Shown in pieces: positions 23,720-31,493 of a DNA stretch of 45,046 nucleotides; position 1 is the stretch's first letter, and every line of letters begins with the position of its first letter. Both the position numbers and the translations under genes were made by a program. Origin of the DNA: a virus; the IMG/VR virus record IMGVR_UViG_3300012008_000001, positions 1 to 45,046 of that record; one strand, 5' to 3'. The notes beneath the pieces were generated by a model. It was not told where the DNA came from and did no database searches. It saw nothing but the letters and a program-made list of their open reading frames with translations.

Positions 23720-24067
23720 TTATTTCCTCTTTCGCTTTAATTTAAGTTCTGCGGCCTCAGCGCGAGCTTTCCACTCATCACGGTCGCTGGTACGGTCCAG
23801 TTCTTTGTCGCGCACTTCAATGCGGCGCTCTAGGAACTTGATACGATTAGCCAAGGCTTCATTGGCCCCCAAAGCATGTCCAGCGTTCTGGGCAAGTTCC
23901 ACAATTTTTGCTACTGCGGGGTCGAGTTGCCTTTTAGCAATCTGCTTTCTAAGATGGTTGCGGCGTTCACCCATTTGTCGAAAATCACGGGACATCATAT
24001 CCATAGAGTCTTCGGCTTGGGATAGTTCCTGCTCCAAATTCATTTCGTCGTCTTCTGGGAATTGCAT
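23720..24067 (-). CDS. Coiled-coil hypothetical protein
   Basis: 115 residues, helical nearly throughout, with charged heptad stretches (EQELSQAEDSMDMMSRDFRQ, RIKFLERRIEVRDKELDR) and a basic tail (LKLKRKRK). AAAGGGG precedes the ATG. It could be a structural adaptor or DNA-associated protein. No family recognised. Confidence 0.55.
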   Translation of the reverse strand: MQFPEDDEMNLEQELSQAEDSMDMMSRDFRQMGERRNHLRKQIAKRQLDPAVAKIVELAQNAGHALGANEALANRIKFLERRIEVRDKELDRTSDRDEWKARAEAAELKLKRKRK

Positions 24068-24068
24068 A

Positions 24069-24266
24069 CTACCCCTTTCGTTTAACGGTCAAAAAGCCGT
24101 TCCTTGGGTTTTCGCTTACTTCGCGGTCGTCGGGCAGCACGGTAGCTGTCTCTGGCCGAGCGTCTTTACTGAAATAGAAAATGCGTTGGACCTTGCCACC
24201 TCGGAGTGTTACGTCTTTGGCGTTCAGGTGGTACAGAGTACCTTTGCTGTTGCGGTGTGAATACAT
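24069..24266 (-). CDS. Small protein of a type common in Patescibacteria
   Basis: 65 residues: SHRNSKGTLYHLNAKDVTLR, GGKVQRIFYFSKDARPETAT, then ENPRNGFLTVKRK. I recall short proteins with YYLN...VTLRGGK...IYYFSKD...P...ENPRNGFL from Saccharibacteria and relatives; there they are of unknown function. This is one of the two host clues in the window. AGAGG precedes the ATG; 1 base separates it from the next gene. Confidence 0.6.
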   Translation of the reverse strand: MYSHRNSKGTLYHLNAKDVTLRGGKVQRIFYFSKDARPETATVLPDDREVSENPRNGFLTVKRKG

Positions 24267-24268
24267 GA

Positions 24269-24673
24269 TTATACCTCTAAGTTATTTAGTATGTGGTCGG
24301 CTACTTCGTGGCTGCTACTGGTAAGAGCTGAGCTTTGAGCAAGTTTCCGTGCTACGTCTGAGCTACCGTAAGAGTCTTCTGCGGCAACGCTGTCACTACC
24401 CTTGTATGGATGCGCCAGGACGCTCTCTAGGCGGTGGGCAATAAGCGTGAGCTTATCGTGCAAGCTAACCTGGCGGTCGGTGAGCTGATTGTGGGCTGCT
24501 TCAACAGGTGAAACATCACGTTGTGAGGCTTTTGCTGCCAAACCACTAGGGTAAGACTTTTCGGTTACTTCGTGCTGGTGCGCGCTTTCTACTGGGCCCT
24601 CTGAGCCGTTCAAAGTGTCGCCAAGCTGCGGTGATACCGTAGTTCCTGGCTGTGGTGCGTTTCCTGGTTCCAT
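24269..24673 (-). CDS. Hypothetical protein, polar and largely disordered N-terminus
   Basis: 134 residues. The first 60 are Pro/Gly/Ser/His-rich, the rest helical (LTDRQVSLHDKLTLIAHRLE, then SSSHEVADHILNNLEV). AAGGAG precedes the ATG. No family recognised. Confidence 0.5.
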   Translation of the reverse strand: MEPGNAPQPGTTVSPQLGDTLNGSEGPVESAHQHEVTEKSYPSGLAAKASQRDVSPVEAAHNQLTDRQVSLHDKLTLIAHRLESVLAHPYKGSDSVAAEDSYGSSDVARKLAQSSALTSSSHEVADHILNNLEV

Positions 24674-24706
24674 ATTTAACTCCTTAAATTATTAAACAAA
24701 TTTATA

Positions 24707-25144
24707 TTACGCCTCTTCGTGGCGCTCTTCAATGAACGTGTTGGCATCCACCAACTCAAGCTCAGCCTGGCGCTCATCGTCGGTCATTTCGCGTGTAGAG
24801 ACGATTTCCTGCGTGTCTGTGCGGGTTTTGGTGACTGAACCTAGTTCATAGTCATATTTGACTTCAACGGTCACATCGCGGCGCTCTGAGCGTGTGGCGA
24901 CGATATTTGCCAACTTGGTTTCTTTGGCTTCGGCAATTTTCAGGTCGGCGTTTAATTCTGCCATAACTGATTTCTTGCGCTCGGACATTGCGATTGTCTC
25001 GCGGTGGGCGTCGGCTAGCTCGCGGGCTCGGCCATTCCACTCTACATCGTTCAGGTCACAAGACAATTCCTCAGCAATTTTGATTACCTTTGGTGGGATA
25101 CCCTCGGTGCTGGCGACCGCTTTAGATTTCTTCGTTACTGCCAT
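24707..25144 (-). CDS. Hypothetical helical protein
   Basis: 145 residues with an N-terminal basic stretch (MAVTKKSKAVAS), a long helical middle (RETIAMSERKKSVMAELNAD to KETKLANIVATRSER) and then strands (VTVEVKYDYELGSVTKTRTD). The coiled-coil-plus-beta layout resembles small phage nuclease inhibitors or regulators only superficially. It overlaps the gene upstream by 23 bases. Confidence 0.55.
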   Translation of the reverse strand: MAVTKKSKAVASTEGIPPKVIKIAEELSCDLNDVEWNGRARELADAHRETIAMSERKKSVMAELNADLKIAEAKETKLANIVATRSERRDVTVEVKYDYELGSVTKTRTDTQEIVSTREMTDDERQAELELVDANTFIEERHEEA

Positions 25145-25313
25145 ATAAAACTGCCTTTCTTGCTCGTTTAGTATTCTTCAACATAGCTTTCTTACTGACG
25201 GGCTTTCTAGGCCAGTCGGGTGAGCTATGAGCTTTACCCTTTGGGTTAAATTCCTCTCCCTGCCCGCGTAAGCCTGCCTCTCGGCGCTTGCGGTACTCTG
25301 CTTTGAAACCCAT
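25122..25313 (-). CDS. Small Lys/Arg-rich protein
   Basis: 63 residues when started at the ATG at 25313, which has AAAGG four bases before it; an ATG at 25328 lacks a ribosome site. Sequence is very basic (GFKAEYRKRREAGLRGQGEE, VSKKAMLKNTKRARKA). Likely nucleic-acid-binding or disordered. No family recognised. Confidence 0.5.
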   Translation of the reverse strand: MGFKAEYRKRREAGLRGQGEEFNPKGKAHSSPDWPRKPVSKKAMLKNTKRARKAVLYGSNEEI

Positions 25314-25362
25314 TACCTTTACCCCCATTTAAAATTTATTCAACACTTCCCTGAACTCCATC

Positions 25363-25800
25363 TCACCCCAGGTCGTAAGGGCTGCCAATGTCTTCGTGGT
25401 GGACGTTATCAAACGTCTGGCCACCAACACCAAGCATACGAACGCCAGTATCGAAACTAGTCTCAGGAATTTCGATATTGCGCTTACGGGCCTCTGCGCG
25501 TAATGGCTTACTAATCTTACGGCCGTTAGTGAACAGGTGGCCTAAGATGTTGGTAAGGTGGTCGTCTTCCAATTTGTGAATGGCAATCGACTTGCCCTCG
25601 GCGGTTGTCCAAATGAACGGGTGCAAATCGTCGTTTTCCTGCACCAACTCTTTGAGTACACTGATACGCTTCATAAGCGTACTAACTTCGGTCAAGGCTT
25701 CTGCAAGCTCTTCGGCCGCTTCGTGATTGTAATTTTCATCACGGTTGAGCAATTTGTATTCCTTTGCTCGTAGGATTTCTGGTTCGTCGCTTCGTGACAT
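25363..25800 (-). CDS. Phage protein with W-T-x-x-G...DDHLTN motif
   Basis: 145 residues. The middle FIWTTAEGKSIAIHKLEDDH plus LTNILGHL matches a motif I have seen in many uncharacterised phage proteins (an instruction-like W-T-x-D-G and a His-Leu helix). The N-terminal half is helical with a leucine-rich stretch (EELAEALTEVSTLMKRISVL). AAAGGA precedes the ATG. Confidence 0.55.
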   Translation of the reverse strand: MSRSDEPEILRAKEYKLLNRDENYNHEAAEELAEALTEVSTLMKRISVLKELVQENDDLHPFIWTTAEGKSIAIHKLEDDHLTNILGHLFTNGRKISKPLRAEARKRNIEIPETSFDTGVRMLGVGGQTFDNVHHEDIGSPYDLG

Positions 25801-25812
25801 ATTATTCCTTTC

Positions 25813-26097
25813 TTAGAACGGTATATCGTCTAAATTAATTGGGTCGTCTGGTGTGCCAGCCTCAGTTTTCTTTGGTGGCTCATCGGTTTTAGCATCTTCT
25901 TTGGGCTTAGCTGCTTCTGCCTGTTTTTCTAACAAATTTTGCATATCGTATCTGGCGCTACTTGATACCTGTTTTATCAGTTCAAATGGCTTTTCGATAT
26001 CAAAGGCTTTGGCTAAGGCAAAAAGTGCTTTGTAAAGTCCACCAATAGCCTCGATTTGGTCGTAACTTTCTGGTGACGAAAAATCAATGTACTTCAT
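25813..26097 (-). CDS. Small protein with SSB-like acidic C-terminal tip
   Basis: 94 residues. Helical first 65 residues (IEAIGGLYKALFALAKAFDI), then a Lys/Glu/Pro linker and the end DDPINLDDIPF. A terminal D-D-I-P-F is the peptide by which bacterial SSB recruits repair and replication proteins. The gene starts on the stop of the SSB-like gene (TAATG) whose end is similar (DIKDVPF), so two neighbours carry the same docking tip. It may be a helper that competes for or adds SSB contacts. Confidence 0.6.
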   Translation of the reverse strand: MKYIDFSSPESYDQIEAIGGLYKALFALAKAFDIEKPFELIKQVSSSARYDMQNLLEKQAEAAKPKEDAKTDEPPKKTEAGTPDDPINLDDIPF

Positions 26098-26927
26098 TAG
26101 AATGGTACGTCCTTGATGTCGATTTTACCGTTGCCAGTATCTACCGTCTTAGCGGGCTTTGCTGGGGCTGCGGGTGCAGCGGCAGGCGCGGCTGGTGCTG
26201 GGGTTTCGGGACCATCGGACTCTGGCACATTGCCGTCCAAAGCTTCCTCTTCATCGTCACCAGTCAAGTCTTCAATCTCTACGTCGGCAACTGGCTTAGA
26301 TGGTGCTGGCTTGTTGAAATACTGGGCCAGGTATTGCTGCAACTCTCGGTCAATATCTTTGGCCTTAGCATCAGTTTCAGGGGTAACTTGGCGCGCTTCA
26401 AACACTGGTATGAAGTAGTCAGTCTTACCATTTTTGGCGGCTGTAGCTTCCGTGATAACCACGGCAATTTGGTACATTTTCTGGCCAGGGTACTGGTTAC
26501 TAAATTCAATCCAGGCACTAATCGCGCTGCCCGCCAATTTCAAATGGCCCAGGACTAGTTCGTTTCCATCGTTCATGTAGGCGATATATACGGACTTGGT
26601 GTACTTGCCGCCAGCCGCCAAAATGTTGGTGATGGCCTGGCTCTTGTACACGCCCTCAGCTTTAACGCCCGCCTTAGTTTTCACAATCAGCGTGTCGGTG
26701 GTGAGGTTTTTAACCTCGTTGGACCAGTAGCCACTCTGGTCTTTTTTACTGAAACCAGTAATGGTGTTGAGCTGTTCCAGCACCAGGAAACTGAACGGCA
26801 AATCTACTTCATAACTCTGCTTATCCTCTTTCGAGTAGTATTTGATTTTGCCTGTGCTACCGCTCCACTCGAAAAATCGGGTTGCTGGGTTGCTCTGGCC
26901 GTCGGCCGTTGGGTTACTTCTTGACAT
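26097..26927 (-). CDS. Phage single-stranded DNA-binding protein (putative)
   Basis: 276 residues. Residues 15-180 are a beta-rich domain (TRFFEWSGSTGKIKYYSKED, LPFSFLVLEQLNTITGFSKK, ELVLGHLKLAGSAISAWIEF) of a phage family that I believe binds ssDNA. Residues 210-265 are an acidic then Ala/Pro linker, and the C-terminus GKIDIKDVPF copies the SSB acidic tip. It sits beside nuclease and recombination genes. The order OB-type domain, linker, acidic tip is the layout of SSB. AAGGGGAG precedes the ATG. Confidence 0.6.
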   Translation of the reverse strand: MSRSNPTADGQSNPATRFFEWSGSTGKIKYYSKEDKQSYEVDLPFSFLVLEQLNTITGFSKKDQSGYWSNEVKNLTTDTLIVKTKAGVKAEGVYKSQAITNILAAGGKYTKSVYIAYMNDGNELVLGHLKLAGSAISAWIEFSNQYPGQKMYQIAVVITEATAAKNGKTDYFIPVFEARQVTPETDAKAKDIDRELQQYLAQYFNKPAPSKPVADVEIEDLTGDDEEEALDGNVPESDGPETPAPAAPAAAPAAPAKPAKTVDTGNGKIDIKDVPF

Positions 26928-27250
26928 TATATTTCTCCCCTTTCAAATAGGTAGCTTATTGAACTTAGTTGATTAGTTAATCTATCGACCTCTTGCTTTT
27001 CATAATCAAGCACTAGGTCTTCTTTAACTTCGGTAAAATTAGTGATTGGTAACAAATCATCATTTAACTCTGGGTAATCGTAGTTACCATCTGTAAGTCT
27101 AAAAGTTTTACCGTCTATAGTTATTTTTAATTTACTACCAATTGGGTGTTTTTGTATAAAACGTGCTAACTCTTTATATTCTTCTTTAAACCGTTTTTTG
27201 GCTTGTTGAGTAATTTTTGCCTGGACTGCGGCAACTTGTTTGTCTGCCAT
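26927..27250 (-). CDS. Hypothetical protein of the recombination cluster
   Basis: 107 residues. Helical and Lys-rich at the start (QAKITQQAKKRFKEEYKELA), a small beta part (KLKITIDGKTFRLTDGNYDY), and a helical end (VDRLTNQLSSISYLFERG). Start and the stop of the nuclease gene share one base; it ends on the start of the SSB-like gene. Lower GC than its neighbours. Could be an annealing helper; not recognised. Confidence 0.55.
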   Translation of the reverse strand: MADKQVAAVQAKITQQAKKRFKEEYKELARFIQKHPIGSKLKITIDGKTFRLTDGNYDYPELNDDLLPITNFTEVKEDLVLDYEKQEVDRLTNQLSSISYLFERGEI

Positions 27251-28413
27251 TACGCTACCTCTTTAGCCTTTCCGAGCTCCAATAGCCCCTTTTTAGATTT
27301 ATCCATAAAACGGTAACAGGTAACAACACACTTCCACCAGTTTATGCAGTCTTCAATTGTCAGGCCAAGCTCACTGGCATAGATGACATCAAAGTTACCG
27401 TCCTTGCGGGCCGAGATGATTGCTAGGTCGTCGGGCATCGTATGGCCCATTTCAGCCCACGCACACGCATAGGCGGCACTTTGTACGAAATAGCTGTAAT
27501 ACACGCCCATAGGTGCCGCAGCGTCCTTTGAGGCGCTAGCATTGCTGGTCTTCCAGTCGGCTAGTATCATAATCTCTTCTTTGTCAGGGAACATTTCGGG
27601 TACTGGGTGGTCTTCCTTGTCGATATTGAACAAGCCGTCGAACGTACCGCTGTAGTCAAGCTCCAGTGAGTAAATCAGGTCTTCGGCGCCTAGCAGTTCA
27701 GGTCGTATTTTATCCCACCAAATCTTGAACTGGCCAAAAGCGGCTTCGGCTTGCTGGACGTCGCCTGCAAAATCACGGAGTGCCTGGTCCTTTTCGGCTT
27801 CACTTTCGTATTCGGCCTCTTTAATCGACCACATATAGCTCTCGCCAATGTCGAAGTTTGAGCCACGGATAGGTGGCAGTATCAGCTTCGGCTGGCCGCT
27901 CTCATCGAGTACGGGCTCGCCGTCTTCGTCCACTTCATCGAGTAGGTGGTTAGGGTTGGCCAATACATAGTGCTCGATTGCATCGTGAACGATTGAGCCA
28001 ATGTCGGCGCCCTTTTTCTTCTTACGCAAGTGCGCCTTGCTGGCACTTACTACTAGTGGCATCAGCGCGTCTTGGTCGAGTGCCTGAACTTTGCCGTCGG
28101 CATCGTACAGACTACCAACACCTTTAGAAAAGCCCGTCATACGGTCGCCCTTGTCGTTGGTGAAGTCGTAGAAACCTGTTAGCTCGCGCAGTGCCAAGCC
28201 CATCGGCCAAGTCATCAGGCCCTTTTTCTCTAAGGTGTCACCGAGTAAAGTAGTCGTACCCTTTGGACGCTTCGCTTTGCCCCACGCCTTTGGGTCGCTC
28301 TCTGGCAAGTCCCAGTTTTCACGCATACGTCGGAAGTACATATGCGGCTTGTCGAGGTAGTTAATTTTAACTTTCCCCTCATACAAGATTTTCTCGATGT
28401 CCTTAAATGCCAT
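27250..28413 (-). CDS. PD-(D/E)XK nuclease (RecB/Cas4-like exonuclease)
   Basis: 387 residues. His143 and Glu147 in GSIVHDAIEHYVL, then ELDYSGTFDGLFNID with Asp259, and MILADWKTSN with Asp286-x-Lys288 form the nuclease core GTFD...DWK. No four-Cys iron-sulphur cluster is seen. It would trim dsDNA ends for recombination together with the SSB-like protein two genes downstream. First gene after the promoter at 28443, AAGGAG before the ATG. Confidence 0.8.
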   Translation of the reverse strand: MAFKDIEKILYEGKVKINYLDKPHMYFRRMRENWDLPESDPKAWGKAKRPKGTTTLLGDTLEKKGLMTWPMGLALRELTGFYDFTNDKGDRMTGFSKGVGSLYDADGKVQALDQDALMPLVVSASKAHLRKKKKGADIGSIVHDAIEHYVLANPNHLLDEVDEDGEPVLDESGQPKLILPPIRGSNFDIGESYMWSIKEAEYESEAEKDQALRDFAGDVQQAEAAFGQFKIWWDKIRPELLGAEDLIYSLELDYSGTFDGLFNIDKEDHPVPEMFPDKEEIMILADWKTSNASASKDAAAPMGVYYSYFVQSAAYACAWAEMGHTMPDDLAIISARKDGNFDVIYASELGLTIEDCINWWKCVVTCYRFMDKSKKGLLELGKAKEVA

Positions 28414-28442
28414 AAGTGTTGCTCCTTTTGGTTAGTGTTACT

Positions 28443-28471
28443 ACGTTATCAAACCATAGCCTATTTGTCAA
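28443..28471 (-). promoter_or_regulatory. Early-type promoter B (TTGACA-N17-TAACGT)
   Basis: Minus strand: TTGACA (28466-28471), 17-bp spacer with GGCTATGG, TG one base before the hexamer, TAACGT (28443-28448). It lies just after the stop at 28477 and 30 bases before the nuclease gene. It heads the longest minus-strand unit. Confidence 0.85.
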
Positions 28472-28476
28472 GCCCA

Positions 28477-28692
28477 TTATTGTGGTCCTCGCCAAAATCC
28501 CTGTTCGTCCTCTGGCTGTGGGTCACGCTTCAAAACAGCGTCCCAGGCTTCGTCTGAGTGCTCACAGCTCTTGCCGCGGCAGTTGTAGCCAATATAGACG
28601 CGCGGGCAATTGTCTTCGAGTGCCCAACGGTTAAACTTCTCAAAAGCTACACCCAGGCCAAATGCTATCACCATAAAAATTATTATTCTCAC
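28477..28692 (-). CDS. Membrane-anchored small protein
   Basis: 71 residues. Residues 1-16 form a transmembrane anchor (MRIIIFMVIAFGLGVAF), followed by a Cys pair (DNCPRVYIGYNCRGKSCEHS). ATGA overlap with the gene before. Likely exposed at the envelope. No family recognised. Confidence 0.55.
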   Translation of the reverse strand: MRIIIFMVIAFGLGVAFEKFNRWALEDNCPRVYIGYNCRGKSCEHSDEAWDAVLKRDPQPEDEQGFWRGPQ

Positions 28693-28880
28693 TTCGTTGT
28701 TCTCCCAAAAAATGTTAGTAAATCTTCCTCTGGCATAGTGTAGTAGGCTTCAAAATTCGGGGTCGAGTCCACCATAAGCACACGGGTAAGCTCGATATCC
28801 CATTTGGTTGCTAGCTTCTTTGGTGGTACATGAAACTTATCTAGGAACAGTTTTACTAGATTGTATTGTCGTTCGTTCAT
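28689..28880 (-). CDS. Hypothetical small protein
   Basis: 63 residues, helical, starting NERQYNLVKLFLDKFHVPPK with KKLATKWDIELTRVLMV. The first 40 residues could form a small helix-turn-helix. ATGA overlaps on both sides show it belongs to the operon that starts at promoter C. Confidence 0.5.
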   Translation of the reverse strand: MNERQYNLVKLFLDKFHVPPKKLATKWDIELTRVLMVDSTPNFEAYYTMPEEDLLTFFGRTTK

Positions 28881-29083
28881 ATTTCGCTCACATCTGTTAC
28901 TTTAAAAACTACGTCCTCGACTGGTATATTTTCACGCTCTAGGCCAGCTTCAAACTGTCTCTTGGCTTCTTGGGCTGCCAACTTCATTGACTTGGCCTCG
29001 AAATCCTCAGTCGCCTCTATCTCTTCTGGGTGGTCGGTAAGAGCTCCGAACACCGCTATCATGCTAACGCGGTAAGTTTTCAT
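28877..29083 (-). CDS. Hypothetical small protein
   Basis: 68 residues. Begins YRVSMIAVFGALTDHPEEIE and continues with a long helix (EAKSMKLAAQEAKRQFEAGL) and a strand (VVFKVTDV). A beta-alpha-beta mini-domain is likely. Both ends overlap neighbours by four bases. Confidence 0.5.
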   Translation of the reverse strand: MKTYRVSMIAVFGALTDHPEEIEATEDFEAKSMKLAAQEAKRQFEAGLERENIPVEDVVFKVTDVSEI

Positions 29084-29232
29084 AACATTTCTACCTGTCT
29101 CAGATACACCCCAGAGTGCATACCGTTATCGAGGTTCATAACTAATTGCCCAGTTGGTAATTCTTCATTGGTTAACTCGCCAGTTTCACCGTACCACGGG
29201 TGTTTTCTATCTTTGATGATGCAACGCTTCAC
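29080..29232 (-). CDS. 50-residue hypothetical protein from a GTG start
   Basis: GTG at 29232 overlaps the previous stop (GTGA) and its own stop overlaps the next start (ATGA). It encodes MKRCIIKDRKHPWYGETGEL, TNEELPTGQLVMNLDNG and MHSGVYLRQVEML, a small beta-rich protein of SH3-like flavour. The perfect fill of the gap between two coupled genes supports translation. Confidence 0.6.
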   Translation of the reverse strand: MKRCIIKDRKHPWYGETGELTNEELPTGQLVMNLDNGMHSGVYLRQVEML

Positions 29233-29582
29233 CCCATCACTCCAATCAGTTCATTACGGCGCGCGATTTCTTGGTCGAGTACTTTTAGTTGGCCATTGAT
29301 ACGCACCACACCGTTGTACCAGTGATGGATAAAATCCTCAGCACCAACTGGTATTGGTACCATTGCGCCAGGTGTCGGGTCAATCGGCAAGTGGATTTCA
29401 AAGCGGTCGGCAATATCTTTGTAGTCATCGAGTTGGTGGCCTAGCACTTGGTAAACAGCCTGGATACTCTGCCAGCTCCAACTCATTGGGCTGGGGTGTT
29501 TCGGGTTAGTGACAATGTTGGCTTCAAATATTCGTTTGCGTCGCTCTGCCCACGGTATTAATGCCTCAGCTAAGTTGCTCAT
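29229..29582 (-). CDS. Hypothetical protein
   Basis: 117 residues. Trp-rich and helical: LIPWAERRKRIFEANIVTNP, SWSWQSIQAVYQVLGHQLDD, FIHHWYNGVVRINGQLKVLD. Coupled by four-base overlaps to both neighbours. No family recognised. Confidence 0.5.
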   Translation of the reverse strand: MSNLAEALIPWAERRKRIFEANIVTNPKHPSPMSWSWQSIQAVYQVLGHQLDDYKDIADRFEIHLPIDPTPGAMVPIPVGAEDFIHHWYNGVVRINGQLKVLDQEIARRNELIGVMG

Positions 29583-29929
29583 TTTAGGCCCATTTTCCCT
29601 TTCTTTAATGATTTCATTTTCTTAGGGTCACGTTCCCAGGCTTTCAGTTCACCAGCTTTGGTACCAAATTCAGTGACAGGCACCTGGCAGTCATTGCAAA
29701 ACATAGGCACTTTGTCGCGGTCTAGTTCATGGCCGTAGTGGCTCATGCCCTCGTCCATACCGCCCAGGGCAACGTGTTCGCCCCAGATACGCATATTCTT
29801 GGTATCTTTTTTGGTGACTTTGATGTATACGGGGCTACCCTCGTAGTCGAACTTGAGCACGGTGCCAAGTTTAATTTCTTTGATACCCTTTTCCGAAATT
29901 ATATCGGTGATTTCCTCTTTTTTACCCAT
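29579..29929 (-). CDS. Hypothetical protein with a Cys pair
   Basis: 116 residues. It starts helical, has strands (TVLKFDYEGSPVYIKVTKKD), a CNDC pair (MFCNDCQVPVTEFG) and a basic end (KKMKSLKKGKMGLK). The four-Cys set for a full zinc ribbon is incomplete. Overlaps the exonuclease gene by 8 bases. Confidence 0.5.
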   Translation of the reverse strand: MGKKEEITDIISEKGIKEIKLGTVLKFDYEGSPVYIKVTKKDTKNMRIWGEHVALGGMDEGMSHYGHELDRDKVPMFCNDCQVPVTEFGTKAGELKAWERDPKKMKSLKKGKMGLK

Positions 29930-30425
29930 TGCGTTTTTCCTTTGCTAGTTCAAGTATGATTTTAAGAGCTTCGGCATTACCCATAGAGTCATTGACGGGG
30001 TTGTGGTCATGAATAGTTTTACGAAATTTCTTCCAACTTTGAGTATCGCCAAAATCATAGTTTAGGCCAGCCCAGAAATCGCTGATACGACGAGCTGAGT
30101 GGCCAAATGGATTTGGTATAAGCGTAAAATCAAATGCTCCTGAAATCCATTGCCAATCATAAGCGGGGTTATCACTTATAAAAATTGGTCGTCCTGGTGC
30201 TAATTCGTCAAGCCAACTAGAGAAATCACACATAACATCTTGGACTCTCCTTATTTGTTTACCTACAACAGGTATCGCGGGGTTAGCGGGGTCGGGTGTT
30301 CCCTCATAGATTTTCCCGTGAAAGGTTTTACGAGTTTCAAAATCAACAGCTCCAAATTCAGTCATAGTGCCATTGACAGGACTTTGGCCCCTAGCTTCGA
30401 CATCTACTAAAATCCATTTCTTCAT
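29922..30425 (-). CDS. DEDDh 3'-5' exonuclease
   Basis: 167 residues when started at the ATG at 30425, which has AAGGAG; a more upstream in-frame ATG at 30479 lies inside the -35 of promoter C and is rejected. Catalytic pattern: Asp8-x-Glu10 (VDVEARG), Asp85/Asp90 (ISDNPAYDWQW), and His141-x4-Asp146 (HNPVND). This matches DnaQ/RNase T-like exonucleases. It could proofread, trim DNA ends or degrade RNA. First gene of the unit started at 30451. Confidence 0.8.
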   Translation of the reverse strand: MKKWILVDVEARGQSPVNGTMTEFGAVDFETRKTFHGKIYEGTPDPANPAIPVVGKQIRRVQDVMCDFSSWLDELAPGRPIFISDNPAYDWQWISGAFDFTLIPNPFGHSARRISDFWAGLNYDFGDTQSWKKFRKTIHDHNPVNDSMGNAEALKIILELAKEKRNG

Positions 30426-30450
30426 AGTGAGTTGCTTCTCCTTACACATT

Positions 30451-30479
30451 AAGTTATCACACCATAGCCCTATTGTCAA
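30451..30479 (-). promoter_or_regulatory. Early-type promoter C (TTGACA-N17-TAACTT)
   Basis: Minus strand: TTGACA (30474-30479), spacer with GGGCTATGG, TG one base before the hexamer, TAACTT (30451-30456). It begins 6 bases beyond the primase stop codon and serves the exonuclease unit. Confidence 0.85.
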
Positions 30480-30485
30480 GTGGTA

Positions 30486-31493
30486 TTATTTGGCTATAGT
30501 CTCGGCAGTTTGAGTTGCTTCTTCTGTCGAGACTATTTCAAGTTCTTCTGCCCCTGGCCACACCTTTTGTACGGCCGCTGCAACGGGGTCTGGCGTATAA
30601 GTCGGTCCGAACAGCTCAGCAAAGCAATAGTCAGTAACCGACTGTTGCCCCTCAGCCTCGAACATCTCGCCCCAGTCTTTGTACGGGCTCCGTGGCTGTT
30701 TCAATCGGTACGGCATTACTTCTTCCAAAGCCTCTTTCAATTTATCGCCCGCCGCGTCATTATCGCCCGCATAAATCAGCTCAATACCCTCATTCTTACA
30801 ATGGGTAGCCATTTTTTTCATCAGTTCGCCACTGGCCGCGCTCGGTAGTGCTATCCACGGCACACCGCAATACTCCAGCACGGCCGCGTCACTGGTACCC
30901 TCACAAACAAATAGCTTGTGATTGTCCAAGTTCCAAGTGCCGTAACAGGTTGGTTTAGCATCTTTCCAAAAGTTAAAACGCGGTCCCGTGCCCAGGTTGC
31001 GCCACTGGCCGAACGGTACACTAGTTTTGGTAGCCGACCAGTACGGTATGAAATAGCGGTTGTTTTCCTTATCCCATCGCCAGCCCAGGTCATTGAGCAC
31101 TGAAATTGGTATGCCTTTGAAAACGTGGTCGTCAGGGATTTTATCCATGCTCTCCACCAAATCAATCAGGTCTACTGCGGTGTATTTGTGCTCGGTCATT
31201 GGCTTATCCCCACTGCTTCGTTTAATTTGTTGGCCAGGTCTTTGATTTCCGCTGAGAAGTTCGGGAAACGCTTTTGTAACGTGGAAACGTCCGCAACCAC
31301 TGTGACAATTGACAAACCAATCATCTTTGTAAATTTGTACAGAGGGGTGGGCATCGTCGTGGAGTGGACACTGAGATAGAATATAACGCTGTCCGTTTTT
31401 GTATTTGAGATTTGCGCGTTCAAGGGATAGTAAAACGTCGTTTTCGGTGAAGTTGTCATCAAAAGAGCCTTTCTGGTTTTGGTACTGGGTCAT
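30486..31493 (-). CDS. DNA primase (CHC2-like zinc finger plus TOPRIM)
   Basis: 335 residues. Zinc-binding residues Cys42, His45, Cys63 and Cys67 lie in SQCPLHDDAHPSVQIYKDDW and NCHSGCG, as in DnaG and T7 gp4. After a linker, the TOPRIM part has LFVCEGTSDAAVLEY (catalytic Glu) and ELIYAGDNDAAGDKL (Asp-x-Asp). It makes RNA primers for replication. The end is a long acidic tail. It overlaps the helicase gene by 35 bases; AAAGGA precedes the ATG. Confidence 0.85.
   Translation of the reverse strand: MTQYQNQKGSFDDNFTENDVLLSLERANLKYKNGQRYILSQCPLHDDAHPSVQIYKDDWFVNCHSGCGRFHVTKAFPELLSGNQRPGQQIKRSSGDKPMTEHKYTAVDLIDLVESMDKIPDDHVFKGIPISVLNDLGWRWDKENNRYFIPYWSATKTSVPFGQWRNLGTGPRFNFWKDAKPTCYGTWNLDNHKLFVCEGTSDAAVLEYCGVPWIALPSAASGELMKKMATHCKNEGIELIYAGDNDAAGDKLKEALEEVMPYRLKQPRSPYKDWGEMFEAEGQQSVTDYCFAELFGPTYTPDPVAAAVQKVWPGAEELEIVSTEEATQTAETIAK

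Noticed and set aside
31196-31462. 88-codon minus-strand frame in the primase gene
   Set aside because: Inside the zinc-finger part of the primase in another frame; the primase motifs are clear.
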